64,000 bases of DNA from Microvirga sp. 17 mud 1-3 (GCF_003151255.1 NZ_CP029481.1:3708501-3772500); one strand, 5' to 3'. Shown: positions 32,594-41,433, counted from the first letter of the stretch. Program-made: numbers and translations. The notes: generated by a model from the sequence alone, not told the origin.

Positions 32594-32835
32594 GTGGCTC
32601 AGCCCAAGCGCATGAACACGCGCCATCTCGTGACGATCCTGAGCATCATGGTCCTCGTGGGACGGAAGTGTTCGGCGTCGCCATCGCCGGAGGCTGGGCC
32701 ATCGCGGGGCTGTTCGAGCTCGGCGACCTGGTGGGCTATGCCCTGATGGGCCTCTTCAGCCTCTTCGCCCTCTATGTCCTCACGATCCTCTGGCGCCGCT
32801 GCATCGCCGTTGAGCCGATCGGCGGAGGAGCCTAG
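32594..32835 (+). pseudogene. Small two-TM membrane protein gene with a single-base frameshift
   Basis: Starts at GTG 32594 with AGGGAGA upstream and reads MAQPKRMNTRHLVTILSIMV, then at GTGGGACGG (32657-32665) the reading moves to another frame, which continues as TEVFGVAIAGGWAIAGLFEL, a second membrane segment (GYALMGLFSLFALYVLTILW) and a normal end at TAG. Adding one G in the GGG run restores one 80-residue frame (LVGTEVFGV). The downstream frame alone has no start with a ribosome site. So either the base is missing through sequencing error or the gene is broken. Function unknown. Confidence 0.65.
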
Positions 32836-32934
32836 AGCATCGTGCGGCCCCGATGGTCCGCTTCGACGATGCTCTGATTGAGAGAGCGCATCGGATGGAT
32901 CCCAAAAGTGCAAATCCACTTTTGAGACCGATGC
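32834..32934. repeat. Intergenic palindromic element, two nested hairpins
   Basis: First hairpin: AGAGCATCGT (32834-32843) pairs with ACGATGCTCT (32866-32875). Second: GCATCGG (32888-32894) pairs with CCGATGC (32928-32934), with AAAAGTG/CACTTTT (32904-32910, 32917-32923) inside. This layout (GCATCGG...AAAAGTG...CACTTTT...CCGATGC) is like dispersed intergenic palindromes of Rhizobiales. It lies between convergent genes and may also serve as a terminator. Confidence 0.6.
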
Positions 32935-32935
32935 T

Positions 32936-33301
32936 TTAAGGCTCGCACGCCTTCATGACGACCGGATCGGCGTCCGGCGGCACGAGCTCGTCCATCGGAC
33001 GGCACTGACCTTCGATGCAGATCCGCCAATCCGCCGTCGCGCCCGAGCGCCGCAGGATCACCTCGCGCAGGGGCGGCACCTGAGGGTGCCATTTCCACAC
33101 ACCGTTCTCAAAGCGCGCCTCCGGCGGCGGGTCCATGCCCGCTCCGGATCCCCGCACCCGCGCCTCGACGAGCTCGAGCCCGGCGGGACCTGAACGCCAA
33201 TCCTCCTCCCAGAGGATCTTTTCCACCGAATGGGTCCAGGCCAGGGTGAGGACCCCAGCCAGGAGGGGCACGACCTTCGCGCCGGCCGCGAGGCAGATCA
33301 C
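32936..33301 (-). CDS. DUF1850 domain protein of a TAXI-TRAP system
   Basis: 121 residues; N-terminal hydrophobic stretch (ICLAAGAKVVPLLAGVLTLAW) that can be a signal or anchor, then the DUF1850 core with WTHSVEKILWEEDW, ENGVWKWHPQ and IEGQCRPMDEL. It starts at a GTG that overlaps the stop of the TRAP permease (GTGA at 33298-33301), so I use that start although the frame is open to 33544. DUF1850 proteins are known to sit beside 4TM-12TM fused TRAP permeases; a periplasmic helper in substrate delivery is plausible but unproven. Confidence 0.88.
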   Translation of the reverse strand: MICLAAGAKVVPLLAGVLTLAWTHSVEKILWEEDWRSGPAGLELVEARVRGSGAGMDPPPEARFENGVWKWHPQVPPLREVILRRSGATADWRICIEGQCRPMDELVPPDADPVVMKACEP

Positions 33302-35589
33302 CGGGAGGCCGCGACGCCGGTCACCCGGCGCGCCCGCCAGAAATGGAAGCCCAGGACCGCCGCCGCCAGCACGAAGCCGACCTCGTCGGTGACCGGGAGG
33401 GCGATGGCGAGGAACACGGCCGCGATCGCCGCGCCGATGCGCTCCCACCAGGGCATCCGGGCCGCGAGATAGCCCACCGAGGCCGCGCCCCAGAGCAGGA
33501 TGGCCAGGGCCGCCTTCACGACGATATAGGCCACGTTTGCCCAATAGGCCGCGCCCTCGAGCCCCGGGACCGGCTGGAGCATGAGGGTCGGGTCATAGAC
33601 CGCCATGTAGGGGATGACGAAGCCCGGCAGCGCGATGCGCAGGGCCTGGAACCCGATCTTGAATCCGGACGCCTTGGCGATGGGCGCGGCCGCAAAGGCC
33701 GCGAGCGCCACCGGCGGCGTCAGGTCCGCCATGATGCCGAAATAGAAGACGAACATGTGCGAAACGATGAGCGGCACCTTGAGGCTCAGGAGCGCAGGCG
33801 CCGCCAGGGACGACGTGATGATGTAGTTCGGGATCGTCGGGATGCCCATGCCGAGGATCAGGCTGACGAACATGGTCAGCACGAGCGACGTGATGAGCGA
33901 GTCCTTGCCGATGGACACGACCCAGTTGCCGAAGATCGTGCCGATGCCGGTCAGGGTCATGGTCCCGATGACGATGCCGACCACCGCGCAGGCGAGGCCG
34001 ACGGGAAGTGCCTGGCGGGCACCGTCCGCGAGGCCGTCCCGGCAGGCGGCAAGAGTTTCTGGGCCGCCCCGCACGAACAGGCTCAGGAAGACGAGCCCCA
34101 GAACCAGCACGAGGACGAGGGCCACTCCGGCCCACAGGAAGGCGGCCGCGAGCAGGCCGAGGCCGACCCAGAAGACGAGCCGCACGGTCTCGTTCACCAG
34201 GCCCAGCGCCAGGGCGCCGGCCAGGATGAGGACGACTGTGAGCGCCAGTCCGACCGAGCCTGCGAAGAGCGGCGTATAACCGGCGAAGAGCAGGTAGACG
34301 AGCACCGCGAGGGGAAGGATGAGGTGCCATTTTTCCTTCAAGGCGCGCGCCGCGCTCGGCAGTTCCGAGCGCTTCAGGCCCGTCAGGCCGGATTTTCCGG
34401 CTTCCAGGTGCACGGCCAGGAACGCGGAGGCGTAGTAGAGAATGGCCGGAATGATGGCCGCCTTGACAATCTCCACATAGGGCATGTCGATGGTCTCGGC
34501 CATGATGAACGCGACCGCGCCCATGACCGGCGGCATGATCTGCCCGCCCATGGAGGCCGTTGCCTCGACGCCCCCGGCGAATTCGGGCTTGTAGCCGAAG
34601 CGTTTCATGAGCGGGATGGTGAACTGGCCGGTCGAGACCACGTTGGCGACGCCCGAACCCGAGATCGTGCCCATGAGGGCGGAGGAGAACACCGCCACCT
34701 TGGCCGGGCCGCCCTTGGCACCCCCGAACAGGCCCATGGCCACGTCCGTGAAGAGCTGGATCATGCCGGCCCGTTCCAGGAAGGCGCCGAACAGGATGAA
34801 CAGGAAGATGTAGGTGGCCGAGACCAGGGTGGGCGTGGCGTAGAGCCCCTCGGTGCCGAAGGACATGTGCTCGATCACCTGCTCCAGGCTGTAGCCGCGA
34901 TGGTCGAACGGCGCCGGGAGATAGTTTCCGAAGAGGCAATAGGCCAGGAAGATGCCCGCCACGATGGGAAGGGCCGGGCCCATGACCCGCCAGACGAGAT
35001 AGAACAGCACCGCAATGGCCGCGATGCCGATCACCAGGTCGGCCTGGGTCAGCTCTCCGGCGCGGCTCACCAGGTCCGTATAGAAGCCCCATTGATAGAG
35101 CCCGACCCCGAAGCCGATCAGGCCGACGGCCCAGCCCAGCAGCTTTCCGGCTGGGCTGTGGGCCTTGTGGTTGGCGAGCATGCCGCCCGCCACGAGGCAA
35201 AGGAAGCCCACATGGAGCGCGCGGACAACCTGGCTCGGCAGGCCGCCGGGGAATTCAAGGATGAGCCCGTAGGTGGCCGCCAGGGTCAGCAAGGCCAGGA
35301 CGCCGTTCAGGACGTCATGGCCCGTCGCCTTCCTGAAGGCGAGCCACACGGCCCAGGCCACCAAGGCTACCCCGATCACATGGATGGCCGAAATGCCCGC
35401 CAGGAAGGGGCGGTCGAGCGGAATGCCGAAAGCCGTCACCACCTGAAAGGTCGAGAACGAGACCGCGATCCAGAACAGCAGGTGGCCGAGCAGCCCCGTG
35501 CCGAAATTCTCCGGCAGGCCGTGCTCCGGGTTCGCAGGAGGAGGTGCCTCCAGTTCCGCGATCTCCGATGCGTTGACGCCGTGGCTCAT
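33298..35589 (-). CDS. TRAP transporter permease, 4TM-12TM fused (DctQM type)
   Basis: Inner-membrane sodium-coupled symporter subunit with 763 residues: small-subunit part with four or five segments (LGHLLFWIAVSFSTFQVVTAFG onward), a long DctM part with GTISGSGVANVVSTGQFTIP, ASMGGQIMPPVMGAVAFIMAE and MGIPTIPNYI, LTPPVALAAFAAAPIA. These are the marks of the fused permeases that work with TAXI binding proteins. AAGGGG lies before the ATG. Order SBP - hairpin - permease - DUF1850 forms one operon; the hairpin between the first two should lower permease expression relative to the binding protein. Substrate unknown; known TAXI systems carry C4-dicarboxylates or glutamate-like acids. Confidence 0.95.
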   Translation of the reverse strand: MSHGVNASEIAELEAPPPANPEHGLPENFGTGLLGHLLFWIAVSFSTFQVVTAFGIPLDRPFLAGISAIHVIGVALVAWAVWLAFRKATGHDVLNGVLALLTLAATYGLILEFPGGLPSQVVRALHVGFLCLVAGGMLANHKAHSPAGKLLGWAVGLIGFGVGLYQWGFYTDLVSRAGELTQADLVIGIAAIAVLFYLVWRVMGPALPIVAGIFLAYCLFGNYLPAPFDHRGYSLEQVIEHMSFGTEGLYATPTLVSATYIFLFILFGAFLERAGMIQLFTDVAMGLFGGAKGGPAKVAVFSSALMGTISGSGVANVVSTGQFTIPLMKRFGYKPEFAGGVEATASMGGQIMPPVMGAVAFIMAETIDMPYVEIVKAAIIPAILYYASAFLAVHLEAGKSGLTGLKRSELPSAARALKEKWHLILPLAVLVYLLFAGYTPLFAGSVGLALTVVLILAGALALGLVNETVRLVFWVGLGLLAAAFLWAGVALVLVLVLGLVFLSLFVRGGPETLAACRDGLADGARQALPVGLACAVVGIVIGTMTLTGIGTIFGNWVVSIGKDSLITSLVLTMFVSLILGMGIPTIPNYIITSSLAAPALLSLKVPLIVSHMFVFYFGIMADLTPPVALAAFAAAPIAKASGFKIGFQALRIALPGFVIPYMAVYDPTLMLQPVPGLEGAAYWANVAYIVVKAALAILLWGAASVGYLAARMPWWERIGAAIAAVFLAIALPVTDEVGFVLAAAVLGFHFWRARRVTGVAASR

Positions 35590-35635
35590 GGCGACACCCC
35601 TTCAGTTTGGTTCTTGTTGTTGAGCGGCATGAAAA

Positions 35636-35662
35636 AGCCGGAGCAGTTCACCTGCCCCGGCT
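35636..35662 (-). terminator. Hairpin with U tract between TAXI binding-protein and permease genes
   Basis: Eleven-bp stem AGCCGGAGCAG / CTGCCCCGGCT (one G-U pair on the transcribed strand), five-base loop, followed on the minus strand by five T residues. A partial terminator here would leave more binding protein than permease. Confidence 0.8.
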
Positions 35663-35686
35663 CCAATGTCAAATAGGCCGATGGGT

Positions 35687-36655
35687 TTAGGAACCCTGTT
35701 TCTTCACGCCTTTTTCGTCGAAATAGCGCTGCGCGCCCGGGTGGACCGGGATCGGCATACCCGAGAGCGCATCCTGGAGCTTGATCTCCTTGGCGGCCGC
35801 ATGGGCGGCGGAGAGCTCCGGCAGGCTCTCGTAGATGGCCTTGGTCATCTTGTAGACCGTGTCGTCGCTGACGCCCTCGCGGGTCACGAGGTAGTTCACG
35901 ACGGCGGCCGTCGGGACGGCGGCGGTCTGGCCCTCATAGGTATTGGCCGGGATCGTGGCCTTTACGTAAGGAGAACCGACCTTCTCGACCATGGCGGCCG
36001 GGATTTCGACCACCACGATGTCGACCGAGGTGGCGAGGTCGCGGATCGACGAAACGCCGAGGCCGGCCGATTGCAGGGTGGCGTCGAGCTGGCGGTTCTT
36101 CATCAGCTCGACGGATTCGCCGAAGGGCAGGTACTCGACCTTGCCCAGGTCCTTGTAGGTGAGGCCCGCGCCGGCGAGGATCGCCCGGGCGTTGAGTTCG
36201 GTGCCGGATTTGGGGGCGCCGACGGACAGGCGCTTGCCCTTCAGGTCCGCCAGGGTCTTGATGCCCGAATCCTTGGAGGCCACCACCTGGATGTAGTTGG
36301 GATAGATGGCCGTGACGCCGCGCAGCTTGTCGAGCTTCGCCTTGAAGCCGGCCTCCTCGTCGCCCGCCCAGCCCATGGCGAGGCTGTCGCCGAGCGTGAA
36401 GGCGATTTCGCCCTTGCCCTGCTGGAGCAGGTTCAGGTTCTCGACCGAGGCCTTGGTGGCCTGGACCGAGGGACGGCTGCCGGGCAGCTTCTCGGTGAAG
36501 ACCTTCGAGAGGGCGACGCCGAGCGGATAATAGACCCCCGAGGTCCCGCCAGTCAGGATATTGATGAAATCCTGGGCCTGTGCGGGCAGGCTGGCGCCGG
36601 CCATCGCGAGGGCGGCGGCCGCCCCCACGAGGCGGCGGGTGAAGGTGATGCGCAT
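35687..36655 (-). CDS. TAXI family TRAP transporter solute-binding protein
   Basis: Periplasmic binding protein of 322 residues with a signal peptide (LVGAAAALAMAGASLPAQA-QD) and the family start FINILTGGTSGVYYPLGVALSKVF. Further marks: LGDSLAMGWAG, LADLKGKRLSVGAPKSGTELNARAIL, QSAGLGVSSIRDLA. Captures the substrate for the fused permease downstream. AAGGGAG ribosome site before the ATG. First gene of the operon. Confidence 0.95.
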   Translation of the reverse strand: MRITFTRRLVGAAAALAMAGASLPAQAQDFINILTGGTSGVYYPLGVALSKVFTEKLPGSRPSVQATKASVENLNLLQQGKGEIAFTLGDSLAMGWAGDEEAGFKAKLDKLRGVTAIYPNYIQVVASKDSGIKTLADLKGKRLSVGAPKSGTELNARAILAGAGLTYKDLGKVEYLPFGESVELMKNRQLDATLQSAGLGVSSIRDLATSVDIVVVEIPAAMVEKVGSPYVKATIPANTYEGQTAAVPTAAVVNYLVTREGVSDDTVYKMTKAIYESLPELSAAHAAAKEIKLQDALSGMPIPVHPGAQRYFDEKGVKKQGS

Positions 36656-36814
36656 GGCGTTTACTCCCTTAAAGCTGCGGCGCCTGTTCCGACGGCGCCT
36701 GTGAGTGGCGCCAGTTTGGCGGCTGACGCGGATTTCTCAAGAGGATAAGAGTGACTTAATCCTGCCACCTTGGTCGGTAGGGGTCTCGGCTCCACAGTTC
36801 AAGTCTGTCCTTCC

Positions 36815-38392
36815 ATGTTCAATCGTCGTCAGTTTCTGGAATATGCAGCCGCCACGGCGGGCCTCGCCGCCACCGGCTTTTCGAGCTCCGCCATGGCCCA
36901 GCAGGGGTTGAAGCACGGCGCCTCCTCGCCCTTCTCGTTCGAGGCCCTGAAGGCCCGCGCCCGCGAGATGGCAAAGGCACCCTACGCGCCGCCGCCCCAG
37001 CCGCCCGCGGACGTGCTCTACCAGATCGACTACGACGCCCACGGCAAGATCAAGTTCAAGACCGATCTCGCCCTGTGGGCCAATGGGCCGAGCAAGTTCC
37101 CGGTCACGTTCTTCCACCTCGGCCGCTATTTCCAGAAGCCGGTGCGCATGCACGTGGTCGAGGGCGGCAAGGCCCGCGAGATCATCTACGACGACGCCTA
37201 TTTCGACATGCCGGCGGATTCCCCGGCCCATAAGCTGCCGGTCAACTCGGGGTTTGCGGGCTTCCGTTTCCAGGAGGCGCGCGACGGCTCGCTGGATTGG
37301 CGGAAGAACGACTGGGTGGCCTTCCTCGGTGCCTCCTACTTCCGCGCCATCGGCGAACTCTACCAGTACGGCCTCTCGGCCCGCGGCCTCGCCGTGGACG
37401 TGGCGGTCTTCGGCCGAAACGAGGAATTTCCGGACTTCACCCACGTCTTTTTCGACACGCCGCAGCCGGATTCCGACACGGTCATCGTCTATGCGCTCCT
37501 CGACGGGCCCAGCGTCTCGGGCGCCTACCGCTTCGCCATGACCCGGACCAAGTCCGTGATCATGGACCTGGAATGCGCCGTGTTCCTGCGCCAGGACGTG
37601 AACCGCCTCGGCATCGCGCCGCTGACCTCCATGTACTGGTATTCGGAGAAGTCCAAACCGACCGCCATCGACTGGCGGCCCGAGATCCACGATTCCGACG
37701 GCCTCGCCATGTGGACCGGCTCGGGCGAGCGCATCTGGCGGCCCCTCAACAACCCGCCCCGGATCATCACGTCGGCCTTCACGGAGGAGAACCCGAAGGG
37801 GTTCGGCCTGCTCCAGCGCGACCGGAACTTCGATCATTACCTCGACGGCGTCTATTACGACCGCCGGCCGTCACTGTGGATTGAGCCGCTGGGCGGCTGG
37901 GGCAAGGGCTCCATCCAGCTCGTGGAGATCCCGACGGACGACGAGATCCACGACAACATCGTGGTCATGTGGGTGCCTGCGGAGCCAGCCCGGGCCGGCC
38001 AGTCCTTCGACCTGCGCTACCGGATGTACTGGACTGCCGACGAGCCCTTCCCGACCCCGCTCGCCCGGGTGGTGGCGACCCGCTTCGGCAATGGCGGCCA
38101 GGCCGGCACCGTGAGGCCCAAGGGCGTGCGCAAGTTCATGATCGAGTTCAAGGGCGAGCCCCTGGCGCGCCTGCCGAACGGCGTCATCCCGCGTCCGGTC
38201 CTCACCGCCTCCCGAGGCGAGTTCTCCAACATCCTGACCGAGGCCGTCCCCAACGACGTGCCGGGCCATTGGCGCACCCAGTTCGACCTGTCCGTGACCG
38301 GAACCGAGCCCGTGGAGATGCGCTGCTACCTGCGCCAGGGAGACGAAATTTTGAGCGAAACCTGGCTCTACCAGTACCACCCTTCATTCTAG
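36815..38392 (+). CDS. Periplasmic glucan biosynthesis protein OpgG/OpgD family (copy 1)
   Basis: MdoG-family protein of 525 residues, needed for making or branching osmoregulated periplasmic glucans from UDP-glucose-derived chains. The N-terminus MFNRRQFLEYAAATAGLAATG is a twin-arginine signal, so it is folded before export, as in OpgD. Family marks: SPFSFEALKARAREMAKAPY, GFAGFRF, VAFLGASYFRAIG, YGLSARGLAVDV, PLTSMYWY, WRPEIHDSDGLAMW, NPKGFGLLQRDRNFDHY, VEIPTDDEIHDNIV. The conserved IHDSDGL and RDR segments that line the catalytic cleft are present. A second family member lies at 48953. No opgH glucosyltransferase in the window. A long hairpin follows the stop codon. Confidence 0.93.
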   Translation: MFNRRQFLEYAAATAGLAATGFSSSAMAQQGLKHGASSPFSFEALKARAREMAKAPYAPPPQPPADVLYQIDYDAHGKIKFKTDLALWANGPSKFPVTFFHLGRYFQKPVRMHVVEGGKAREIIYDDAYFDMPADSPAHKLPVNSGFAGFRFQEARDGSLDWRKNDWVAFLGASYFRAIGELYQYGLSARGLAVDVAVFGRNEEFPDFTHVFFDTPQPDSDTVIVYALLDGPSVSGAYRFAMTRTKSVIMDLECAVFLRQDVNRLGIAPLTSMYWYSEKSKPTAIDWRPEIHDSDGLAMWTGSGERIWRPLNNPPRIITSAFTEENPKGFGLLQRDRNFDHYLDGVYYDRRPSLWIEPLGGWGKGSIQLVEIPTDDEIHDNIVVMWVPAEPARAGQSFDLRYRMYWTADEPFPTPLARVVATRFGNGGQAGTVRPKGVRKFMIEFKGEPLARLPNGVIPRPVLTASRGEFSNILTEAVPNDVPGHWRTQFDLSVTGTEPVEMRCYLRQGDEILSETWLYQYHPSF

Positions 38393-38418
38393 GATTGCAG
38401 GGACAAATCCCTGCAATC
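38393..38418 (+). terminator. Stem-loop after the glucan protein gene
   Basis: Perfect 11-bp stem GATTGCAGGGA / TCCCTGCAATC with a CAAA loop beginning at the base after the TAG stop. It is followed by A residues instead of T on this strand, so it may protect the mRNA end or be Rho-dependent more than an intrinsic terminator. Confidence 0.55.
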
Positions 38419-38425
38419 AAAAAAT

Positions 38426-38445
38426 GCGTATAAAATACTATACGC
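38426..38445. promoter_or_regulatory. Operator candidate of the zinc-transport operon
   Basis: GCGTATA-AAATAC-TATACGC, seven-base arms with a six-base AT-rich spacer, 40 bases before the start of the His-rich peptide gene. A TATACT -10 lies at 38471-38476. AT-rich palindromes with a TATA core before a zinc importer recall Zur (or Mur) boxes, but I have not matched it to a known matrix. Confidence 0.5.
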
Positions 38446-38484
38446 CCTCTGGAAAGGGAGGCTTTCTCCCTATACTAGAGGCTT

Positions 38485-38655
38485 ATGGCCCATCACGACC
38501 ACACGCACTCGCACCCCGGTTCTGCCCATGCGCACCATGCGGTGGCGGCGGCTCCGACCTTCTCGCTCCTTCGGCTCTCCGCCGGACAGCGGCTGGCGGG
38601 CGCAGGGGTCATCCTGGCGGGCCTCTGGCTTCTCGTCTTCCTGGTCCTGGGGTGA
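38485..38655 (+). CDS. His-rich 56-residue single-TM peptide at the head of the zinc operon
   Basis: A small gene with ATG at 38485 (AGAGG five bases upstream) and stop at 38653. The first 18 residues contain eight histidines (MAHHDHTHSHPGSAHAHH), followed by a short linker and one hydrophobic helix (LAGAGVILAGLWLLVFLVLG) at the very end. It ends six bases before the ABC ATPase gene and stands directly behind the operator candidate, so it is the first gene of the importer operon. A membrane-bound metal-binding accessory or chaperone is the obvious guess; I do not know of a named family. Confidence 0.75.
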   Translation: MAHHDHTHSHPGSAHAHHAVAAAPTFSLLRLSAGQRLAGAGVILAGLWLLVFLVLG

Positions 38656-38661
38656 TCTGCC

Positions 38662-39408
38662 ATGCGGGCGACATCGATCCGCTTTCATGAAGTCACCCTC
38701 GGCTATGGTCGCCACCCGGCCGTACACCACCTGGACGGCGAGATCCCGGCCGGGAGCCTGACGGCAGTCGTCGGGCCGAACGGGGCCGGCAAGTCCACCC
38801 TCCTCAAGGGCATCGTCGGCACGCTCACGCCCCTGGATGGACGGATCGCCATTGATCCGCCGGGCCGCGCCACCGTGGCGTACCTGCCCCAGGCGGCGGA
38901 GATCGACCGCTCCTTCCCGCTCTTGGTCTACGACCTCGTAGCCATGGGTCTCTGGTCCCGGGCCGGCCTTTTCGGCGGCGTCGGCCGCCGGGACAGGACG
39001 CGGATCGAAGAGGCGCTCGCGGCCGTGGGCCTCGTCGGGTTCGAGCGGCGGCCCATCTCGACCCTTTCGGGTGGCCAGATGCAGCGGGCCCTCTTCGCCC
39101 GCCTGCTGCTCCAGGACGCCTCCCTGATCCTTCTCGACGAGCCCTTCACGGCCATCGACGCCCGGACGACGGCCGACCTCCTCGACCTCGTCCGCCGCTG
39201 GCACGACGAGAACAGGACCGTGATCGCCGTGCTACACGACCTCGACATGGTCCGGCGCGCCTTTCCGCAGACCCTCCTGATCGCCCGCGAGCCCGTGGCC
39301 TGGGGCGAGACGGATCGTGTGCTCAGCCCCGAAAACCTGCTCGCGGCCCGCCGCATGGTCGAGGCCCACGACCCTTACGCGGCCCCGTGTCGGCGCAGCG
39401 CTGCCTGA
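38662..39408 (+). CDS. Metal ABC transporter ATP-binding protein (ZnuC type)
   Basis: Cytoplasmic ATPase of 248 residues for a zinc or manganese importer. Walker A GPNGAGKST at about 39-47, Q loop VAYLPQAAEIDRSFP, signature LSGGQMQRALFARLL, Walker B LILLDEPFTAID, switch VLHDLDMV. The Q-loop sequence is the form found in ZnuC/MntB-type ATPases. It follows the His-rich peptide by six bases, and the permease starts 28 bases after its stop. Confidence 0.93.
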   Translation: MRATSIRFHEVTLGYGRHPAVHHLDGEIPAGSLTAVVGPNGAGKSTLLKGIVGTLTPLDGRIAIDPPGRATVAYLPQAAEIDRSFPLLVYDLVAMGLWSRAGLFGGVGRRDRTRIEEALAAVGLVGFERRPISTLSGGQMQRALFARLLLQDASLILLDEPFTAIDARTTADLLDLVRRWHDENRTVIAVLHDLDMVRRAFPQTLLIAREPVAWGETDRVLSPENLLAARRMVEAHDPYAAPCRRSAA

Positions 39409-39436
39409 CGCCCGCCGCTTTCGAAAGCCCGCCCAC

Positions 39437-40303
39437 ATGGTCGATCTCCTCCTCAGCCCCTTTTCCGACTTCGCCTTCATGCAGCGCGCCCTGGTGGGCG
39501 TGATCGCCATCGCGCTCGCCGGCGGGCCGGTCGGCGTCTTCCTCATGCTGCGCCGCATGAGCCTGACGGGCGACGCCATGGCCCATGCCATCCTGCCCGG
39601 CGCCGCCATCGGCTACCTGATCGCCGGCCTGTCGCTGCCGGCCATGACCATCGGCGGCCTTGTCGCGGGCGTGGTCGTCGCCGTCGCGGCGGGCCTCGTG
39701 TCGCGCTTCACGGCGCTCAAGGAGGACGCCTCCCTGGCGGCCTTTTACCTCCTGTCCCTGGCGCTCGGCGTCACCATCGTGTCCCTGCGGGGATCGAACG
39801 TGGACCTGCTGCACGTGCTCTTCGGCACGGTGCTGGCCCTCGACGATTCGACCCTGCTGCTCATCTCGGCGATCTCGACCATCACGGTCCTGGCGCTCGC
39901 CCTCTTCTATCGCCCGCTCGTGCTCGAATGCGTGGATCCCACCTTCCTGCGCTCCGTGAGCCGCGCCGGCACGCCGACCCATCTCGTCTTTCTCGGCCTC
40001 GTGGTCCTCAACCTGGTGGGCGGCTTCCATGCGCTCGGCACCCTGCTGGCGGTCGGCATGATGATGCTGCCGGCGGCCGCCTCCCGGTTCTGGACCAACG
40101 ACATCACTATGATGATGGTGGCCTCGGTCGCGATCGGCATCGTGTCAGGGATCGGCGGCCTCCTCCTGTCCTTCCATGCGGAGCTTCCGGCCGGGCCGGC
40201 CATCATCCTGACGGCGGGCGGGATCTACGGCCTGTCCCTCCTGGTCGGCCGCGAGGGCGGCCTGCTCTGGCTCGCCTGGCCCGGCCGGCACCTGGAGGCC
40301 TGA
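39437..40303 (+). CDS. Metal ABC transporter permease (ZnuB type)
   Basis: Inner-membrane permease of 288 residues with eight or nine segments, ABC-3 family. Marks: MLRRMSLTGDAMAHAILPGAAIGY near residue 34-57 (the S-GDA-H motif), ILPGAAIG, and LLAVGMMMLPAAASRFW near 200. I start at the ATG at 39437, where the sequence MVDLLLSPFSDFAFMQRAL begins; the longer frame to 39317 runs inside the ATPase gene. It is followed by the binding-protein gene after 48 bases. Confidence 0.93.
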   Translation: MVDLLLSPFSDFAFMQRALVGVIAIALAGGPVGVFLMLRRMSLTGDAMAHAILPGAAIGYLIAGLSLPAMTIGGLVAGVVVAVAAGLVSRFTALKEDASLAAFYLLSLALGVTIVSLRGSNVDLLHVLFGTVLALDDSTLLLISAISTITVLALALFYRPLVLECVDPTFLRSVSRAGTPTHLVFLGLVVLNLVGGFHALGTLLAVGMMMLPAAASRFWTNDITMMMVASVAIGIVSGIGGLLLSFHAELPAGPAIILTAGGIYGLSLLVGREGGLLWLAWPGRHLEA

Positions 40304-40351
40304 AGACCACCGTCTGGAATCCGCTTCCGGACCGCCTGAAGGAGAATGCCT

Positions 40352-41287
40352 ATGCTGACGAGACGACACGCCCTTTCACTCCTGGCCGGAACGCTCGCGC
40401 TCACGGCCCTGCCCGGCTCAGGACAGGCCCAGACCGGCGGCAAGCTCGACGTGGTGGCGACCTTCTCGATCCTGGGCGATCTGGTGAAGGAGGTCGGGGG
40501 CGAGCGCGTCTCGGTTACAACCCTCGTCGGCCCCAATGGCGATGCTCATGTCTACGCCCCCTCCCCGGCGGATGCGCGGCGCCTCGTGGACGCCAAGGTG
40601 GTGTTCGTCAACGGCCTCAAGTTCGAAGGCTGGATCGACCGGCTCATCGCCTCCTCTGGCACGAAGGCCGCCGTGGTGGAGGCTGCGAAGGGCATCACAC
40701 CGGTCAAAGGCGAGGGGGAAGGGCACGATCATGGTTCCGACCACGGACACGACCATGGCGGGCTCGATCCTCACGCCTGGCAGAACGTCGCCAATGCCAA
40801 GGTCTACGTGACCAATATCCGGGATGCCCTGACGGCGGCCGACCCCGCCGGGAAGGCCGCCTACGAGGCGCAGGCCGCTGCCTATCTCGCCCGGCTGGAT
40901 GCCCTCGACACGGAGATCAAGGAGATCGTCGCCCGCATCCCGAAGGAGCGGCGCCGGATCATCACGTCGCACGACGCCTTCCGGTATTTCCAGGAGGCCT
41001 ACGGCATCGTCTTCGTCGCGCCGCAGGGGGTCTCGACGGACGCGGAGGCCTCCGCCAAGGATGTGGCCAAGATCATCCGCCAGATCAGGCGCGAGAAGGT
41101 CAAGGCCATCTTCGTCGAGAATGTCTCGGACCCGCGCCTCATGGAGCGGATTGCCCAGGAGACCGGCGCCCGGATCGGCGAGCGCGTCTTTTCCGATGCG
41201 CTCTCGGGGCCCGAGGGGCCGGCCGGCACTTACATTGAGATGATGCGACACAATATAAGAGCCTTCAGCACGGCCCTCTCGAGCTGA
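40352..41287 (+). CDS. Zinc-type ABC transporter solute-binding protein with His-rich loop (ZnuA type)
   Basis: Periplasmic metal-binding protein of 311 residues, cluster A-I family. The signal has twin arginines (MLTRRHALSLLAGTLALTAL). Expected metal ligands: His in GDAHVYAPSPADAR near residue 60, His in LDPHAWQN, His in ITSHDAFRYF, and an acid in the C-terminal FVENVSDPRLM region. Between the first and second lies GEGEGHDHGSDHGHDHGG, a His/Asp-rich loop characteristic of zinc binders. Start at 40352 has AAGGAG seven bases upstream; the in-frame ATG at 40346 lies too close to that site. Confidence 0.94.
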   Translation: MLTRRHALSLLAGTLALTALPGSGQAQTGGKLDVVATFSILGDLVKEVGGERVSVTTLVGPNGDAHVYAPSPADARRLVDAKVVFVNGLKFEGWIDRLIASSGTKAAVVEAAKGITPVKGEGEGHDHGSDHGHDHGGLDPHAWQNVANAKVYVTNIRDALTAADPAGKAAYEAQAAAYLARLDALDTEIKEIVARIPKERRRIITSHDAFRYFQEAYGIVFVAPQGVSTDAEASAKDVAKIIRQIRREKVKAIFVENVSDPRLMERIAQETGARIGERVFSDALSGPEGPAGTYIEMMRHNIRAFSTALSS

Positions 41288-41433
41288 AGCCACCCTCCCC
41301 TCGCGGGAAGGGCGGATCGCTCGCGATCCGGGGCGGAGCCGCAGCGCGACCTCGCCCAGCCTGGCATTTCCACCCCTCGGCCTGAAGGCCGATCTTTCCC
41401 TCTCGGGAAGGACTACAATCTGCGGACCATCCG
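41288..41433. repeat. Intergenic hairpin-rich spacer
   Basis: Spacer between the zinc binding-protein and GTPase genes with several inverted repeats, among them CCCTCCCCTCGCGGGAAGGG near 41293-41312 and GGATCGC-TC-GCGATCC at 41314-41329. No gene. Looks like a mosaic of short dispersed palindromes; the second GTPase promoter, if any, must lie here. Confidence 0.4.

Noticed and set aside
33343..35676. 777-codon plus-strand open frame
   Set aside because: Antisense shadow of the TRAP permease, with Gln/Asp/Arg-rich composition and no membrane or domain features.
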